Part shown: positions 17,193 to 25,970 of the stretch, in pieces
Position numbering within the stretch: the stretch's first letter is position 1
Layout of the letters: each line of letters starts with the position of its first letter
Origin: Belnapia rosea
GTDB lineage: Bacteria; Pseudomonadota; Alphaproteobacteria; Acetobacterales; Acetobacteraceae
Direction of reading: 5' to 3'
Length of the DNA: 64,000 nucleotides
Assembly (NCBI RefSeq): GCF_900101615.1
Contig: NZ_FMZX01000010.1
Location: 62,001 to 126,000 of the forward strand
The notes under the pieces: model-generated
The model's database searches: none
The model's input: only the letters and a program-made list of their open reading frames with translations
Told to the model about the DNA's origin: nothing
Translations under genes and position numbers: made by a program

Positions 17193-17333
17193 GCGCTTGC
17201 CGGGTCCGCCGCTTCCTGTTCAGTCGCGCATCATCGCATGCAAGGGCGAAGGGGCAAGCAGCATGGCCCGATCGGACTTGCAACCAGGGGTGGTGGAGCG
17301 GCATCGTCCGGCCGAACCGATCCTGGAGTCCCG

Positions 17334-18764
17334 ATGCGGCCCTTCCTCCTGGCGTTCCTGGCCCTCGCCCCCGCCTTCGCCGGCGCGGCCCGGGCCCAGC
17401 AGGCACCGGCGCGCGAGGCCGTCATTGCCAACGACACCGACGGCATCCTGCAGGAGCTCTACGTCTTCCGCCCCGGCGCGGGGGATGGGCCGGACCGCCT
17501 GGGCAGCGGCGTGCTGCCGCCGCGGGCCATGCTGCGCGTGCCGCTCGGCCGGGTGCGGGAGTGCGGCTTCGAGGCGCGTGCCGTTTTCGAGGGCGGCGAG
17601 GAGATGCGGCGGCGCTTCGATGCCTGCCGCAACCCGCGCGTCGCCTTCGCCGAGACCGGGCCGCGGCGCGCGGTGGAGGTGGTGAACGGCTCCGACCGGG
17701 TGCTGCGCGAGCTCTATCTGGCGCCCGCCGGCAGCCGGCCCGGCCGGGCGCGGGACTGGGGCGCCGACCGGCTGGGCAGCGCCACCGTCGCCGTGGGCGA
17801 GAGCTTCCGCCTGCGCCTGCGCGGCACCACGGCCTGCAGCTTCGACATCCGCGCCGTCTATGACGATGACGAGGCGGAGATCCGCGAGCGGCAGGACCTT
17901 TGCCGCAGCCCGCGCCTTGCCTTCGGCGACCCGGACCAGCCGCTGCGCGAGGCGACGGTGAGCAACCGCGGCCGGCGGACGCTGCGGGAGCTCTATGCCC
18001 GCCCGGCCGGCAGCGAGGGCTGGGGCGCCGACCGGCTGGGGGCGGAGGTGGTCCCGGCGCGCGGCGAGTTCCGCCTCCGCCTGCGCGGGCGCGGCTGCGC
18101 CTTCGACCTGCGCGCGGTCTATGAGGACAGCCGCGAGGAGGTGCAGCGCGGGCTCGACCTCTGCGCCAGCGGAGCGGCGAGCTTCGGCCTGCCGGTGGTG
18201 AGCGACAGCGGCGGGCGGCGGGTGACGCTGGTCAACGGCTTCAGCCGCACCGTGCAGCAGGCCTTCCTCTCCCCGGCCGATGCCGACGACTGGGGCGAGG
18301 ACGTGCTGGGCGATGCGGTGATCGCGCCCGGCGCGCGGCAGGCGGTGACGCTGCAGGGCGGCTGCCAGGCGGATCTCCGCATCGTCTTCGACACCGATGC
18401 GGCGGAGGAGCGGCGCGACATCGATATCTGCGCCCTCGGCACCATCGCCCTGCGGCCGGGCTGGACGATAGACCCGCTGGTGGCGCCGGCCGCCGAGCCG
18501 CGCGGGCCGCAGCCGGGCAGCATCCGGCTGCGCAATGCCGCCGGCCTGCCGGTGGTCGAGCTCTATGCCGACCCGCCGGGCAACAAGCGCGGCGCGGACC
18601 GGCTGGGGCGGACCGTGCTCGGCGCCGGGGAGGTGATGGACTTCGCCCCGCCCGAGGGACCGGAGCAGTGCCTGGCGGATCTCGTCGCCGTCTTCCGCAA
18701 CGGGCGGGAGCTGGCGCTGCCCGACACCGATCTCTGCGCCGGGCGGGAGGTGGTGCTGCAATGA
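17334..18764 (+). CDS. Secreted five-repeat cysteine-paired protein of unknown function
   Basis: This 476-residue protein has a signal peptide (MRPFLLAFLALAPAFAGAARA) and five tandem units of about 75-85 residues, at roughly 30-105, 112-195, 203-280, 291-367 and 388-476. Each unit reads as V-x-N, (L)RELY, a WGADRLG-like turn, RLRLRG, C-x-FDxRAVY and a DLC end, with two Cys per unit, so one disulfide each is likely. Units 2 and 3 are closest; 4 and 5 have diverged. I do not recognise the family. The promoter lies in the 141-base gap after the divergent fusion gene. The next gene overlaps by four bases (ATGA), implying joint expression. A frame runs open far upstream (to about 14457), but that part is antisense to the fusion gene and should be ignored. 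Confidence 0.8.
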   Translation: MRPFLLAFLALAPAFAGAARAQQAPAREAVIANDTDGILQELYVFRPGAGDGPDRLGSGVLPPRAMLRVPLGRVRECGFEARAVFEGGEEMRRRFDACRNPRVAFAETGPRRAVEVVNGSDRVLRELYLAPAGSRPGRARDWGADRLGSATVAVGESFRLRLRGTTACSFDIRAVYDDDEAEIRERQDLCRSPRLAFGDPDQPLREATVSNRGRRTLRELYARPAGSEGWGADRLGAEVVPARGEFRLRLRGRGCAFDLRAVYEDSREEVQRGLDLCASGAASFGLPVVSDSGGRRVTLVNGFSRTVQQAFLSPADADDWGEDVLGDAVIAPGARQAVTLQGGCQADLRIVFDTDAAEERRDIDICALGTIALRPGWTIDPLVAPAAEPRGPQPGSIRLRNAAGLPVVELYADPPGNKRGADRLGRTVLGAGEVMDFAPPEGPEQCLADLVAVFRNGRELALPDTDLCAGREVVLQ

Positions 18765-19594
18765 GGTGCCTTCTCCTGCTGCTCGGCCTGCTGGCGCCGG
18801 GCCTCGCCGCGGCGCAACCGGCAGCGGTGCCGGAGGCGCTGCAGGGTGCCTGGTTCCGGGGCGATTGCGCCCGGCCGGATGCGATGCTGCAGCTCACCCC
18901 GCGGGCCGCGGCGCGCGTGCCGCGCGAGGCGGCGGGGCGGCTGCTGCGCTTCGCCACGATGCGCGAGGCCGGGGGCTGGATCATCGGCAGCGGGCGCGGC
19001 CCCGAGGCGCCGCGCCTGATGCTGCGCCCCGCCGGCGAGGCATTGGAGACGGCCGAGCCGGAGGCCAAGGCGCGGGACGACCGGCTGCCGGGCGAGGCGC
19101 CGGTTGGCCGGTGGCATCGCTGCGCCGTGGTGCCGCCGGCCGTCGCCGCGCTGCATGGCGAGGGTGTCGCGGTGATGGCGGCGGTCGAGCATCTGGAGGC
19201 CGACTGCGGCGGGGGCGGGACGGCGGCCTGCCTCGGCGCGGTGATGGCGCAGGCCGATGTCTCGGGCGATGGCCGGCTGAGCGCGGCCGAACTCGCCCGG
19301 CTGGCGCGCGGCATGGCCTGGCTGCTGGCGGTGCAGGAGGGGGTGACGGAGGAGAAGCTCGCCGGGGCGCTCGCCGCCGGGGCGCTCGCCGGGCAGCTCG
19401 CCGCCCGGCTGGTGGTGGACGGGCTGGATTATGATGGCGATGGCCGGCTCTCTCCGGCCGAGCTGGCGCAGGACCGGGTGGGCTTCGGCACGGCCCGGGG
19501 CCAGGCCGAAGGGCGGCCGGTGCATGCCGAGGCGGCCGGGGCCGGGCTGGCGGCGCTGCGCGGGCTGCTCGACGGGCTGAGCCTGCTGAAATAG
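18761..19594 (+). CDS. Secreted EF-hand protein coupled to the five-repeat protein
   Basis: The 277-residue product has signal peptide MRCLLLLLGLLAPGLAAAQ. The middle includes LQGAWFRGDCARPDAMLQL and GRWHRCAVVPP, a possible small beta-barrel with two Cys. Two EF-hand loops follow: D166-V-S-G-D-G-R-L-S-A-A-E177 and D223-Y-D-G-D-G-R-L-S-P-A-E234, both with the canonical 1-3-5-12 acidic/polar pattern. Calcium binding in the periplasm is therefore likely. The ATGA overlap with the preceding repeat protein suggests that the two products act together, perhaps as a surface or envelope complex; this is inference. Confidence 0.78.
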   Translation: MRCLLLLLGLLAPGLAAAQPAAVPEALQGAWFRGDCARPDAMLQLTPRAAARVPREAAGRLLRFATMREAGGWIIGSGRGPEAPRLMLRPAGEALETAEPEAKARDDRLPGEAPVGRWHRCAVVPPAVAALHGEGVAVMAAVEHLEADCGGGGTAACLGAVMAQADVSGDGRLSAAELARLARGMAWLLAVQEGVTEEKLAGALAAGALAGQLAARLVVDGLDYDGDGRLSPAELAQDRVGFGTARGQAEGRPVHAEAAGAGLAALRGLLDGLSLLK

Positions 19595-19595
19595 G

Positions 19596-19631
19596 GCAGG
19601 AGCGGGTGCCGGCGCGGGGCCCCGCTCCTGC
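19596..19631. terminator. Bidirectional hairpin between convergent genes
   Basis: GCAGGAGCGGG (19596-19606) pairs perfectly with CCCGCTCCTGC (19621-19631) around a 14-base GC loop. It lies between the stops of the EF-hand gene and the convergent solute-binding protein gene, as expected for a shared terminator. Confidence 0.6.
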
Positions 19632-19637
19632 GGCCGC

Positions 19638-21227
19638 CTACCGGGCGGGGGCGAATTCCATCGCCCGGGTCTGCTCGGAGAGCTGGGCGCTGTAGGCGAT
19701 GCCCTTGCGCATCGCCCAGATGTTCACCTGGTGATGGATCGGGATCACGGCCAGCTCCTGCTGGAAGCCGATGCGGATCGCCTCGAAATAGAGCTTCTCG
19801 CGGGCCTCCTGGTCGATCGTCGTCAGCGCCCGGTCCACCAGCCGGTCGAGCGACGGGTTGCTGTAGTGGCTCGGCCTGATGCGGGTGCCGCGGCCGCGCT
19901 CGGGCTCCGGCGTCGCCAGCATCAGCGAGAGATGCGTGTCGGGCTCGCCGGTCGAGGTGCTCCAGCCGGTCAGCGAGATGCTGTGCTCGTCGCGCACGCC
20001 GCCGGCGGTGAAGAAGACGCTGGCCGGGCTGGTGGCGACCGAGGTGCGGACGCCGATGCGGGCCCACATCTGGGCGATGGCCTGGGCGATCGCGTCGTCG
20101 TTCACGTAGCGGTCGTTCGGCCCGTGCAGGGTGATGTTGAAGCCCTCCGGGTAGCCGGCCTCGGCCAGCAGGCGCCGGGCGCGGTCCGGCTCATAGGCCG
20201 GGACGGCGATGGAGGGATCGTAGCCCATGCCGCCCTCGGGCATCGCCTGGCCGGTGGGCTTCGAGTAGCCCTCCATGATCTGGCGCTGGATGCCCTCGCG
20301 GTTGATGGCGACGGAGAGCGCCTGGCGCACCCGCACGTCGCGCAGCGGGTTGCCGGGCAGCGGCTTGCCGTCCCGGTCCGTCACATGCGGCGAGACGGGG
20401 CGGTTGGCATCGACATAGAGGTAGATCAGCCGGAGGCCGGGGCGCGAGGCGACGGTGAGGCGCGCATCGCGCGAGATGCGCGACACGTCCCGCGTCGGCA
20501 CGGTGTCGATCGCGTCCACATCGCCCGATTGCAGCGCGGCGACGCGGGCGCTGTCATTGGTGATCATCCGGTAGGTGACGCGCTCCCAGGGCTGGGCCGG
20601 GCCCCAGTAGAGCGGGTTGCGGGCGAAGACGGCGCGGTCGCCGAGCGCCAGCGAGACGAGGCGGTAGGGGCCGGTGCCGACCGCCGCCTTGCCGCTGTTG
20701 TAGTCGGCGGTGCTCATCCCCTCGCCCTGCTTGCGGCCGATGATGGAGAAACTGCCCATCATCTGCGGGATCAGCGGCACCGGCTCGGCCGTGTGCATGC
20801 GGATGGTATGGGCGTCGACCACCTCGAGCCGCGTCACCGGGCGGATGTACTGGCCCATGGAGGTCGGGCTGTTCGGCACGTTGGGCGCGCGCTGGAAGGT
20901 GTAAACCACGTCGTCCGCGGTGAAGGGCGTGCCGTCCTGCCAGCGGACGCCCTCGCGCAGCTTGAACTCCCAGGTCCGCTCGTCGATGACGCGCCAGGAG
21001 GTGGCGAGGCCCGGTGTCGGGCGCTGGTCGGCATCCGGATGCACCAGCCGGTCGAAGACATGCCAGGTAAGGGCATGGTTCGGCGAGAGGTCGAAGAAAT
21101 GCGGATCCATCGAGGTGAAGGCACCGCCCACCGCGATGGTGATGTCGGCGGCTTTCGCCGGCATGGCCCCGATGGGAGCCACCATGGCCATGGCCGCGAT
21201 GGCCCATCGCGCGCTGCGTCGCATCAT
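19638..21227 (-). CDS. ABC transporter solute-binding protein, family 5
   Basis: This 529-residue periplasmic receptor of the peptide/opine/nickel type (SBP family 5) has a signal peptide ending PAKAADIT. It has FTSMDPHFFDLSPNHALTWHVFDRLV, then ATSWRVIDERTWEFKLREGVRWQDGTPFTADDVVYTFQRA, which is the classic family-5 signature, and further on GTGPYRLVSL and VRQALSVAINREGI. It would bind an oligopeptide or similar ligand for an ABC importer, but no DppBCDF-type permease or ATPase lies next to it, so the partner must be elsewhere. It is divergent from the DUF3141 gene. Confidence 0.92.
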   Translation of the reverse strand: MMRRSARWAIAAMAMVAPIGAMPAKAADITIAVGGAFTSMDPHFFDLSPNHALTWHVFDRLVHPDADQRPTPGLATSWRVIDERTWEFKLREGVRWQDGTPFTADDVVYTFQRAPNVPNSPTSMGQYIRPVTRLEVVDAHTIRMHTAEPVPLIPQMMGSFSIIGRKQGEGMSTADYNSGKAAVGTGPYRLVSLALGDRAVFARNPLYWGPAQPWERVTYRMITNDSARVAALQSGDVDAIDTVPTRDVSRISRDARLTVASRPGLRLIYLYVDANRPVSPHVTDRDGKPLPGNPLRDVRVRQALSVAINREGIQRQIMEGYSKPTGQAMPEGGMGYDPSIAVPAYEPDRARRLLAEAGYPEGFNITLHGPNDRYVNDDAIAQAIAQMWARIGVRTSVATSPASVFFTAGGVRDEHSISLTGWSTSTGEPDTHLSLMLATPEPERGRGTRIRPSHYSNPSLDRLVDRALTTIDQEAREKLYFEAIRIGFQQELAVIPIHHQVNIWAMRKGIAYSAQLSEQTRAMEFAPAR

Positions 21228-21549
21228 CCGTCTCCCTTATGCCGTCCCTGATCCGCAGCGTGGCGGACCTGACGGGTGGCATGCAAGCGGCGTGCTAGTG
21301 AGGGCGCGCTTACGAGCCGACCGGTCGTTTTTATTTTGCAGCGCGAATCAGCCCGCCCTCCCCCTGCCAGCGGGACGGGCGAGGCATTAGGATGCCGCCC
21401 GGGCGCCAGCCGGCCACCCGCAGGAGAACCAGGATGCCAGGTTCCGCCGCTGTCCCGGACATTACCGCGCTGCCAAGCGTCCCCTGGGCCGCCCCGGCAT
21501 CCGGGCCACAGCCGGCCTGACGCCCCGCCTGACCCAAAGGGCCCACCCC
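21228..21549. promoter_or_regulatory. Divergent promoter gap with CGACCGGTCG palindrome
   Basis: This 322-base gap separates the divergent solute-binding protein and DUF3141 genes and shows no gene. Its one notable element is the perfect palindrome CGACCGGTCG (21318-21327), followed on the plus strand by TTTTTATTTT, a rare AT-rich patch here. The palindrome shares 10 of 12 bases (CCGACCGGT core) with the TetR-type site at 26639-26654, so the same regulator may act at both places. Confidence 0.4.
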
Positions 21550-23751
21550 ATGCTCGATCCCCTCCCCGGCGCCGGCGGCCTTCCCCGGGCGCCCTGGCAG
21601 GCGGCCACCGACTACCTGCTCGATTGCTGGCAGCGGCAGATCCTCTTCCTCGACGTGCTGCGCCAGCGCGGCAACCAGTACCGCGCGCATCTGGCGGAGA
21701 CGGCGCCGAGCGTCCTCGGCTTCACCGCCGAGCCGGTGATGGATGGGCGGGACCTGCCACGGCCCGTCAACTACACCCTCTCGCGCATCCTGCCGCCGGC
21801 GGGGATGCCGGCCGACCGGCGCAGGCGGCCCTTCGTCATCGTCGACCCGCGCGCCGGGCACGGGCCGGGCATCGGCGGCTTCAAGCCGGACAGCGAGGTG
21901 GGCGTCGCCCTGCGCGGCGGCCACCCCTGCTACTTCATCGGCTTCCTGCCGCGCCCCGAGCCGGGGCAGACGGTCGAGGACGTGATGCAGGCGGAGGCCA
22001 GCTTCGTCGGGCATGTGGCCGGCCTGCATCCCGAGGCGGAGGGCCTGCCGGTGGTGATCGGCAATTGCCAGGCGGGCTGGCAGGTCGCCATGGGGGCGGC
22101 GACGCGGCCGGAGCTGTTCGGGCCGATCCTCCTCGCCGGCACCCCCCTCTCCTACTGGGCCGGCTGGCGGGGCATGAACCCGATGCGCTATGCCGGCGGC
22201 ATGCTGGGCGGCACCTGGCTCACCGCCTGGGCGGGCGATATCGGCCATGGGTTTTTCGACGGCGCCTGGCTGGTGCAGAATTTCGAGAGCCTGAACCCGG
22301 CCAACACGCTCTGGACCAAGGCCTTTACCGTCTACAGCAAGGTGGACACGGAGGCGCCGCGCTATCTCGGATTCGAGAAATACTGGGGCGGCTATGTCCT
22401 GCTGAATGCCGGGGAGATGCAGCAGATCACCGACGACCTCTTCGTCGGCAACCGCCTCTCCAACGCCGAGATGACGACGCGCGACGGCCGGCGGATCGAC
22501 CTGCGCAACATCCGCGGGCCGATCATCGTCTTCTGCTCGCGCGGCGACAACATCACGCCGCCGCCCCAGGCGCTCGGCTGGATCCTCGACCTCTATGGCA
22601 GCGTCGACGATATCCGCGCCCGCGAGCAGACCATCGTCTATGCGCTGCATGACAGCATCGGCCATCTCGGCATCTTCGTCTCCGGCCAGGTGGCCCGGAA
22701 GGAGCACCTGGAATTCGCCTCCAACATCGACTTCATCGACCTGCTGCCGCCCGGCCTCTACGAGGCGGAGATCCTGGCGGAGGATGAGCCGGGGCCGGAC
22801 GGGCTGCCCTATCGCATGCGCTTCCTGGCCCGCGGGATGGACGACCTGCGCGCCATCGTGCAGCCGCGGCCGGAGGATGACCGCCGCTTCGCCGCGGTGG
22901 CGCGGCTGTCCGAGGTGAATCTCGGCCTCTACCGGCAATTCGCCCAGCCCTGGATCCGCGCCGCGGTGACCCCGGAGGCGGCGGAATGGGGCCGCCGGAT
23001 GCATCCGCTGCGGCTGCGCTACGAGAGCTTCTCCGATGCGAACCCGGCCATGGCGGCGGTCGCCCCGCTGGCCGCGGCGGTGCGGGAGAACCGCCGGCCC
23101 GTCCCGCCCGGCAACCCCTTCCTCGCCATCGAGACGGCCGTCTCCGGGGCCATGGAGCGTGGCCTCGATGCCTGGCGCGATGCGCGGGACCTGCTGACGG
23201 AGGGCGTGTTCCTCACGGTCTATGGCAACCCGCTGCTGCAATCCCTGCTCGGCCTCGGGGCTCGGGAGGCGCCGCCACGGCAGCGGCCCGGCCGGGACCC
23301 TGAGCAGATCGCCCTGGTCGGGCGCCGGGTGGCCGAGATCCGCGCCAGCGTCGCGGAGGGTGGGCTGCGGGAGGCGATGCTGCGCGGGCTGATGTATGTC
23401 AGCCTGCAGGAGCGCGTGGCGGACCAGCGGTCCTTCGACATGCTGCGCCGGGTCCATGCCTCGCATGGCCTCGACCTGTCGCTGGCCGAGTTCAAGGCGA
23501 TGCTGCGGCGGGAATTGCTGCTGCTCACGCTGGATGAGGAGGCGGCGCTGGCGGCCCTGCCGCGGATGCTGCGGGGTGCCACCCCCGCGGCGGTGGAGGA
23601 GGGGCTGGCCGCCCTCACCGCGATCGCCCTGGCGGCCGGCCCGCTGAGCCCGGCGGGGCAGGAGCGGCTGGAGCGGATCGGGCGCCTCATCCGCTCGGCG
23701 GTGCGGGCGGCGCCACCCCGGCGCCGCGCACGGCAGGGCGCCCCGTCATGA
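21550..23751 (+). CDS. DUF3141 protein, PHA-synthase-like alpha/beta hydrolase
   Basis: The 733-residue DUF3141 protein begins PWQAATDYLLDCWQRQILFLDVLRQRGNQY. The alpha/beta-hydrolase core has a Cys nucleophile elbow GNCQAGW (Cys173), Asp333 in CSRGDNITPPPQA and His372 in HDSIGHLG. This Cys-Asp-His arrangement parallels PHA synthase (PhaC), although the family has not been shown to polymerise hydroxyacyl-CoA. The second half (about residues 430-733) is helical and unassigned. It starts the coupled DUF3141-pta-ackA operon, a grouping seen in several alphaproteobacteria, often with low-oxygen control. An acyl-CoA or acyl-phosphate substrate would link the three enzymes; this is inference. Confidence 0.85.
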   Translation: MLDPLPGAGGLPRAPWQAATDYLLDCWQRQILFLDVLRQRGNQYRAHLAETAPSVLGFTAEPVMDGRDLPRPVNYTLSRILPPAGMPADRRRRPFVIVDPRAGHGPGIGGFKPDSEVGVALRGGHPCYFIGFLPRPEPGQTVEDVMQAEASFVGHVAGLHPEAEGLPVVIGNCQAGWQVAMGAATRPELFGPILLAGTPLSYWAGWRGMNPMRYAGGMLGGTWLTAWAGDIGHGFFDGAWLVQNFESLNPANTLWTKAFTVYSKVDTEAPRYLGFEKYWGGYVLLNAGEMQQITDDLFVGNRLSNAEMTTRDGRRIDLRNIRGPIIVFCSRGDNITPPPQALGWILDLYGSVDDIRAREQTIVYALHDSIGHLGIFVSGQVARKEHLEFASNIDFIDLLPPGLYEAEILAEDEPGPDGLPYRMRFLARGMDDLRAIVQPRPEDDRRFAAVARLSEVNLGLYRQFAQPWIRAAVTPEAAEWGRRMHPLRLRYESFSDANPAMAAVAPLAAAVRENRRPVPPGNPFLAIETAVSGAMERGLDAWRDARDLLTEGVFLTVYGNPLLQSLLGLGAREAPPRQRPGRDPEQIALVGRRVAEIRASVAEGGLREAMLRGLMYVSLQERVADQRSFDMLRRVHASHGLDLSLAEFKAMLRRELLLLTLDEEAALAALPRMLRGATPAAVEEGLAALTAIALAAGPLSPAGQERLERIGRLIRSAVRAAPPRRRARQGAPS

Positions 23752-24752
23752 GCGGCACCGAGCCGAATGCGGTGAACATGGCGGCCGGCCCGGCCGGCCA
23801 CCGTCCGACCTATGACCGCCTGATCGCCCGCGCCGCCGGCGGTGCGCTGATCGCCTGCGCCGTCGCCCATCCCTGCGACGCGGCGTCGCTGGGCGCCGCG
23901 CTGGAGGCGGCGGAGCAGGGGCTGCTGCAGCCCATCCTGGTCGGCCCCCGGGCGCGGATCGCGGCGGTCGCCGCGCAGGCCGGGCTCGACCTGGCGGGGC
24001 ATGAGATCGTCGATACGCCGCACAGCCATGCGTCCGCGGCCCGGGCCGTGGCGCTGGTGCGGGAGGGCCGCGCCGCGCTGCTGATGAAGGGCAGCCTGCA
24101 TACCGACGAGCTCATGTCCGCCGTCGTCGCCAAGGAGGAGGGGCTGCGCACCGAGCGGCGCATCAGCCATGTCTTCATCATGGACGTGCCGCGCTACCCG
24201 GAGCCGCTGTTCATCACCGATGCGGCGGTCAACATCGCGCCCGACCTGGCGACCAAGGCCGACATCATCCGCAACGCGATCGACCTGCATCGCGGCCTCG
24301 GGCTCGGCCCGCCGCGCGTCGCCATCCTCTCCGCCGTGGAGACGGTCAACCCGAAGATCCCCGGCACGATCGAGGCGGCCGCGCTCTGCAAGATGGCCGA
24401 TCGCGGGCAGATCGAGGGCGGCGTGCTGGACGGGCCGCTGGCCATGGACAACGCGATCAGCCCGGAGGCCGCGGCGATCAAGGGCATCGTCTCGCCGGTC
24501 GCCGGCCGGGCGCAGGTGCTTGTCGTGCCGGATCTGGAGGCGGGGAACATGCTGGCGAAGAACCTCACCTTCCTCGCCGGGGCGGATGCCGCCGGGATCG
24601 TCCTCGGGGCGCGGGTGCCGATCATCCTGACCAGCCGGGCCGACAGCCAGCGCACGCGCCTCGCCTCCTGCGCCGTCGCCGCGCTCTATGCCCGCCACCT
24701 CGCCGCCCGGGCCGGCGGCGCGATGGTGCAGGGCACGGAGCCGAGGCCGTGA
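23748..24752 (+). CDS. pta: Phosphate acetyl/butyryltransferase
   Basis: This 334-residue phosphotransacylase belongs to the Ptb/short-Pta group. It has ILVGPRARIAAVAAQAGLDL, RAALLMKGSLHTDELMSAVV, HVFIMDVPRYPEPLFITDAAVNI and the C-terminal NMLAKNLTFLAGADAAGIVLGARVPIILTSRAD. It exchanges CoA for phosphate on a short acyl group. Compared with the bifunctional form annotated in some genomes, it lacks the extra enoyl-CoA hydratase (MaoC) domain. The ATG overlaps the DUF3141 stop as ATGA and its own stop overlaps ackA. The acyl chain preference (acetyl, propionyl, butyryl) cannot be read. Confidence 0.9.
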   Translation: MSGTEPNAVNMAAGPAGHRPTYDRLIARAAGGALIACAVAHPCDAASLGAALEAAEQGLLQPILVGPRARIAAVAAQAGLDLAGHEIVDTPHSHASAARAVALVREGRAALLMKGSLHTDELMSAVVAKEEGLRTERRISHVFIMDVPRYPEPLFITDAAVNIAPDLATKADIIRNAIDLHRGLGLGPPRVAILSAVETVNPKIPGTIEAAALCKMADRGQIEGGVLDGPLAMDNAISPEAAAIKGIVSPVAGRAQVLVVPDLEAGNMLAKNLTFLAGADAAGIVLGARVPIILTSRADSQRTRLASCAVAALYARHLAARAGGAMVQGTEPRP

Positions 24753-25948
24753 CGGGGCGCACCATCCTCGTGCTCAATGCCGGCAGCTCGAGCATCAAGT
24801 TCCAGCTCTACGACGCCACGGCGGAGGGGCGGCTGACGCGGCGCTTCAAGGGCCGGCTGGAGGGCATCGGCTCGGCGCGTCCGCGCCTGCTGGCCTGGGA
24901 CGGCGCGGGCGCGGTGCTGGAGGATCGCGGCTTCCGTCCCGAGGAGGCCGATGAGGTGGAGGAGGCCCAGGCGGCCATCGGCGGCTGGCTGGTGGGCGCG
25001 ATGGGCGGGCCGCCGGATGCCATCGGCCATCGCGTGGTGCATGGCGGTGCGGACTACACCGCCCCGGTGCTCGCCGATGCCGCCGTGCTGGCGGCGCTCG
25101 AGGCGCTGTCGCCGCTCGCGCCGCTGCACCAGCCGCACAACCTGGCGCCGATCCGCTCCATCCTGCGGCGGCGGCCGGAGCTGCCGCAGGTGGCCTGCTT
25201 CGACACCGCCTTCCACGCCACCATGCCGGACCTCGCGCGGCGCTTCGCCATCCCGGAGGCGCTGCATGCCCGGGGCATCCGCCGCTACGGCTTCCATGGC
25301 CTGTCCTACGAGTACATCGCGGGGCGGCTGCCGGAGGTGGCGCCGGAGATCGCGCGGGGGCGCGTCATCGTCGCCCATCTCGGCTCCGGCTGCTCGGCCT
25401 GCGCCATGGTCGATGGCCGCAGCGTGCAGAGCACCATGGGCTTCAGCGCGCTCGACGGGCTGCCGATGGGCACGCGGCCCGGGCAGCTCGATGCCGGGGT
25501 GGTGCTGCATCTCTGCCGGGACGGGATGGGTGCGGCGGCGATCGAGCACCTGCTCTACCACCGGTGCGGGCTGCTTGGCCTGTCCGGCATCAGCGCGGAT
25601 GTGCGGGAGCTGCTGGCCAGCCCGGCGCCGGGCGCGCGCCTCGCCCTCGACTACTTCGCCGACCGCACGGCGCAGGCCTTCGGCGCCCTGGCGGCGGCGA
25701 TGGGCGGGCTGGACGGCATCGTCTTCACCGCCGGGGTCGGCGAGAATGCCGCGCCGGTCCGCGCCATGATCGCGGCGCGCTGCGCCTGGCTCGGCGTCGT
25801 GCTGGACGAGGCGCGGAACGCGGCCCATGCGCCGCGCATCAGCGCCGATGGCAGCCGGCTGCCCGTCCATGTCATCCCGACGGATGAGGAGGGGATGGTC
25901 GCCCGCCATGTCGTCGAGGTGCTGCGGCGGGAGGGACGCTGGGCCTGA
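24749..25948 (+). CDS. ackA: Acetate/propionate kinase
   Basis: The 399-residue acetokinase-family enzyme starts at GTG 24749, overlapping the pta stop. It shows ILVLNAGSSSIKFQLYD, FDTAFHATMPDLARRFAIP, YGFHGLSYEYIA and LDGLPMGTRPGQLDAGVVL, all signature motifs, including the catalytic Asp/Arg/His environment. It makes ATP from the acyl-phosphate released by Pta, or activates acetate in reverse. With pta it forms a complete acyl-CoA to ATP route, useful under low oxygen. A hairpin overlaps its stop and the convergent tetR stop. Confidence 0.94.
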   Translation: MTGRTILVLNAGSSSIKFQLYDATAEGRLTRRFKGRLEGIGSARPRLLAWDGAGAVLEDRGFRPEEADEVEEAQAAIGGWLVGAMGGPPDAIGHRVVHGGADYTAPVLADAAVLAALEALSPLAPLHQPHNLAPIRSILRRRPELPQVACFDTAFHATMPDLARRFAIPEALHARGIRRYGFHGLSYEYIAGRLPEVAPEIARGRVIVAHLGSGCSACAMVDGRSVQSTMGFSALDGLPMGTRPGQLDAGVVLHLCRDGMGAAAIEHLLYHRCGLLGLSGISADVRELLASPAPGARLALDYFADRTAQAFGALAAAMGGLDGIVFTAGVGENAAPVRAMIAARCAWLGVVLDEARNAAHAPRISADGSRLPVHVIPTDEEGMVARHVVEVLRREGRWA

Positions 25949-25970
25949 CGCCGAGCCCGGCCCGGCGTCA
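25946..25970. terminator. Hairpin shared by convergent ackA and tetR stops
   Basis: TGACGCCG (25946-25953) and CGGCGTCA (25963-25970) form a perfect 8-bp stem. The left arm contains the ackA stop codon and the right arm contains the complement of the regulator gene's stop codon. A bidirectional terminator is the simplest reading; there is no T-tract. Confidence 0.5.

Noticed and set aside
14457-17333. Very long open frame running antisense to the HcnABC-like fusion and continuing into the five-repeat protein gene.
   Set aside because: High GC removes stop codons. The translation here is Arg/Gly/His/Ala-rich with no domains, while the opposite strand encodes complete cofactor-binding motifs. 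Only the part from ATG 17334 is a gene.
21331-23466. A 711-codon frame antisense to the DUF3141 gene.
   Set aside because: It is a GC-driven shadow frame. No motif is visible, and the plus strand encodes a recognisable alpha/beta hydrolase.
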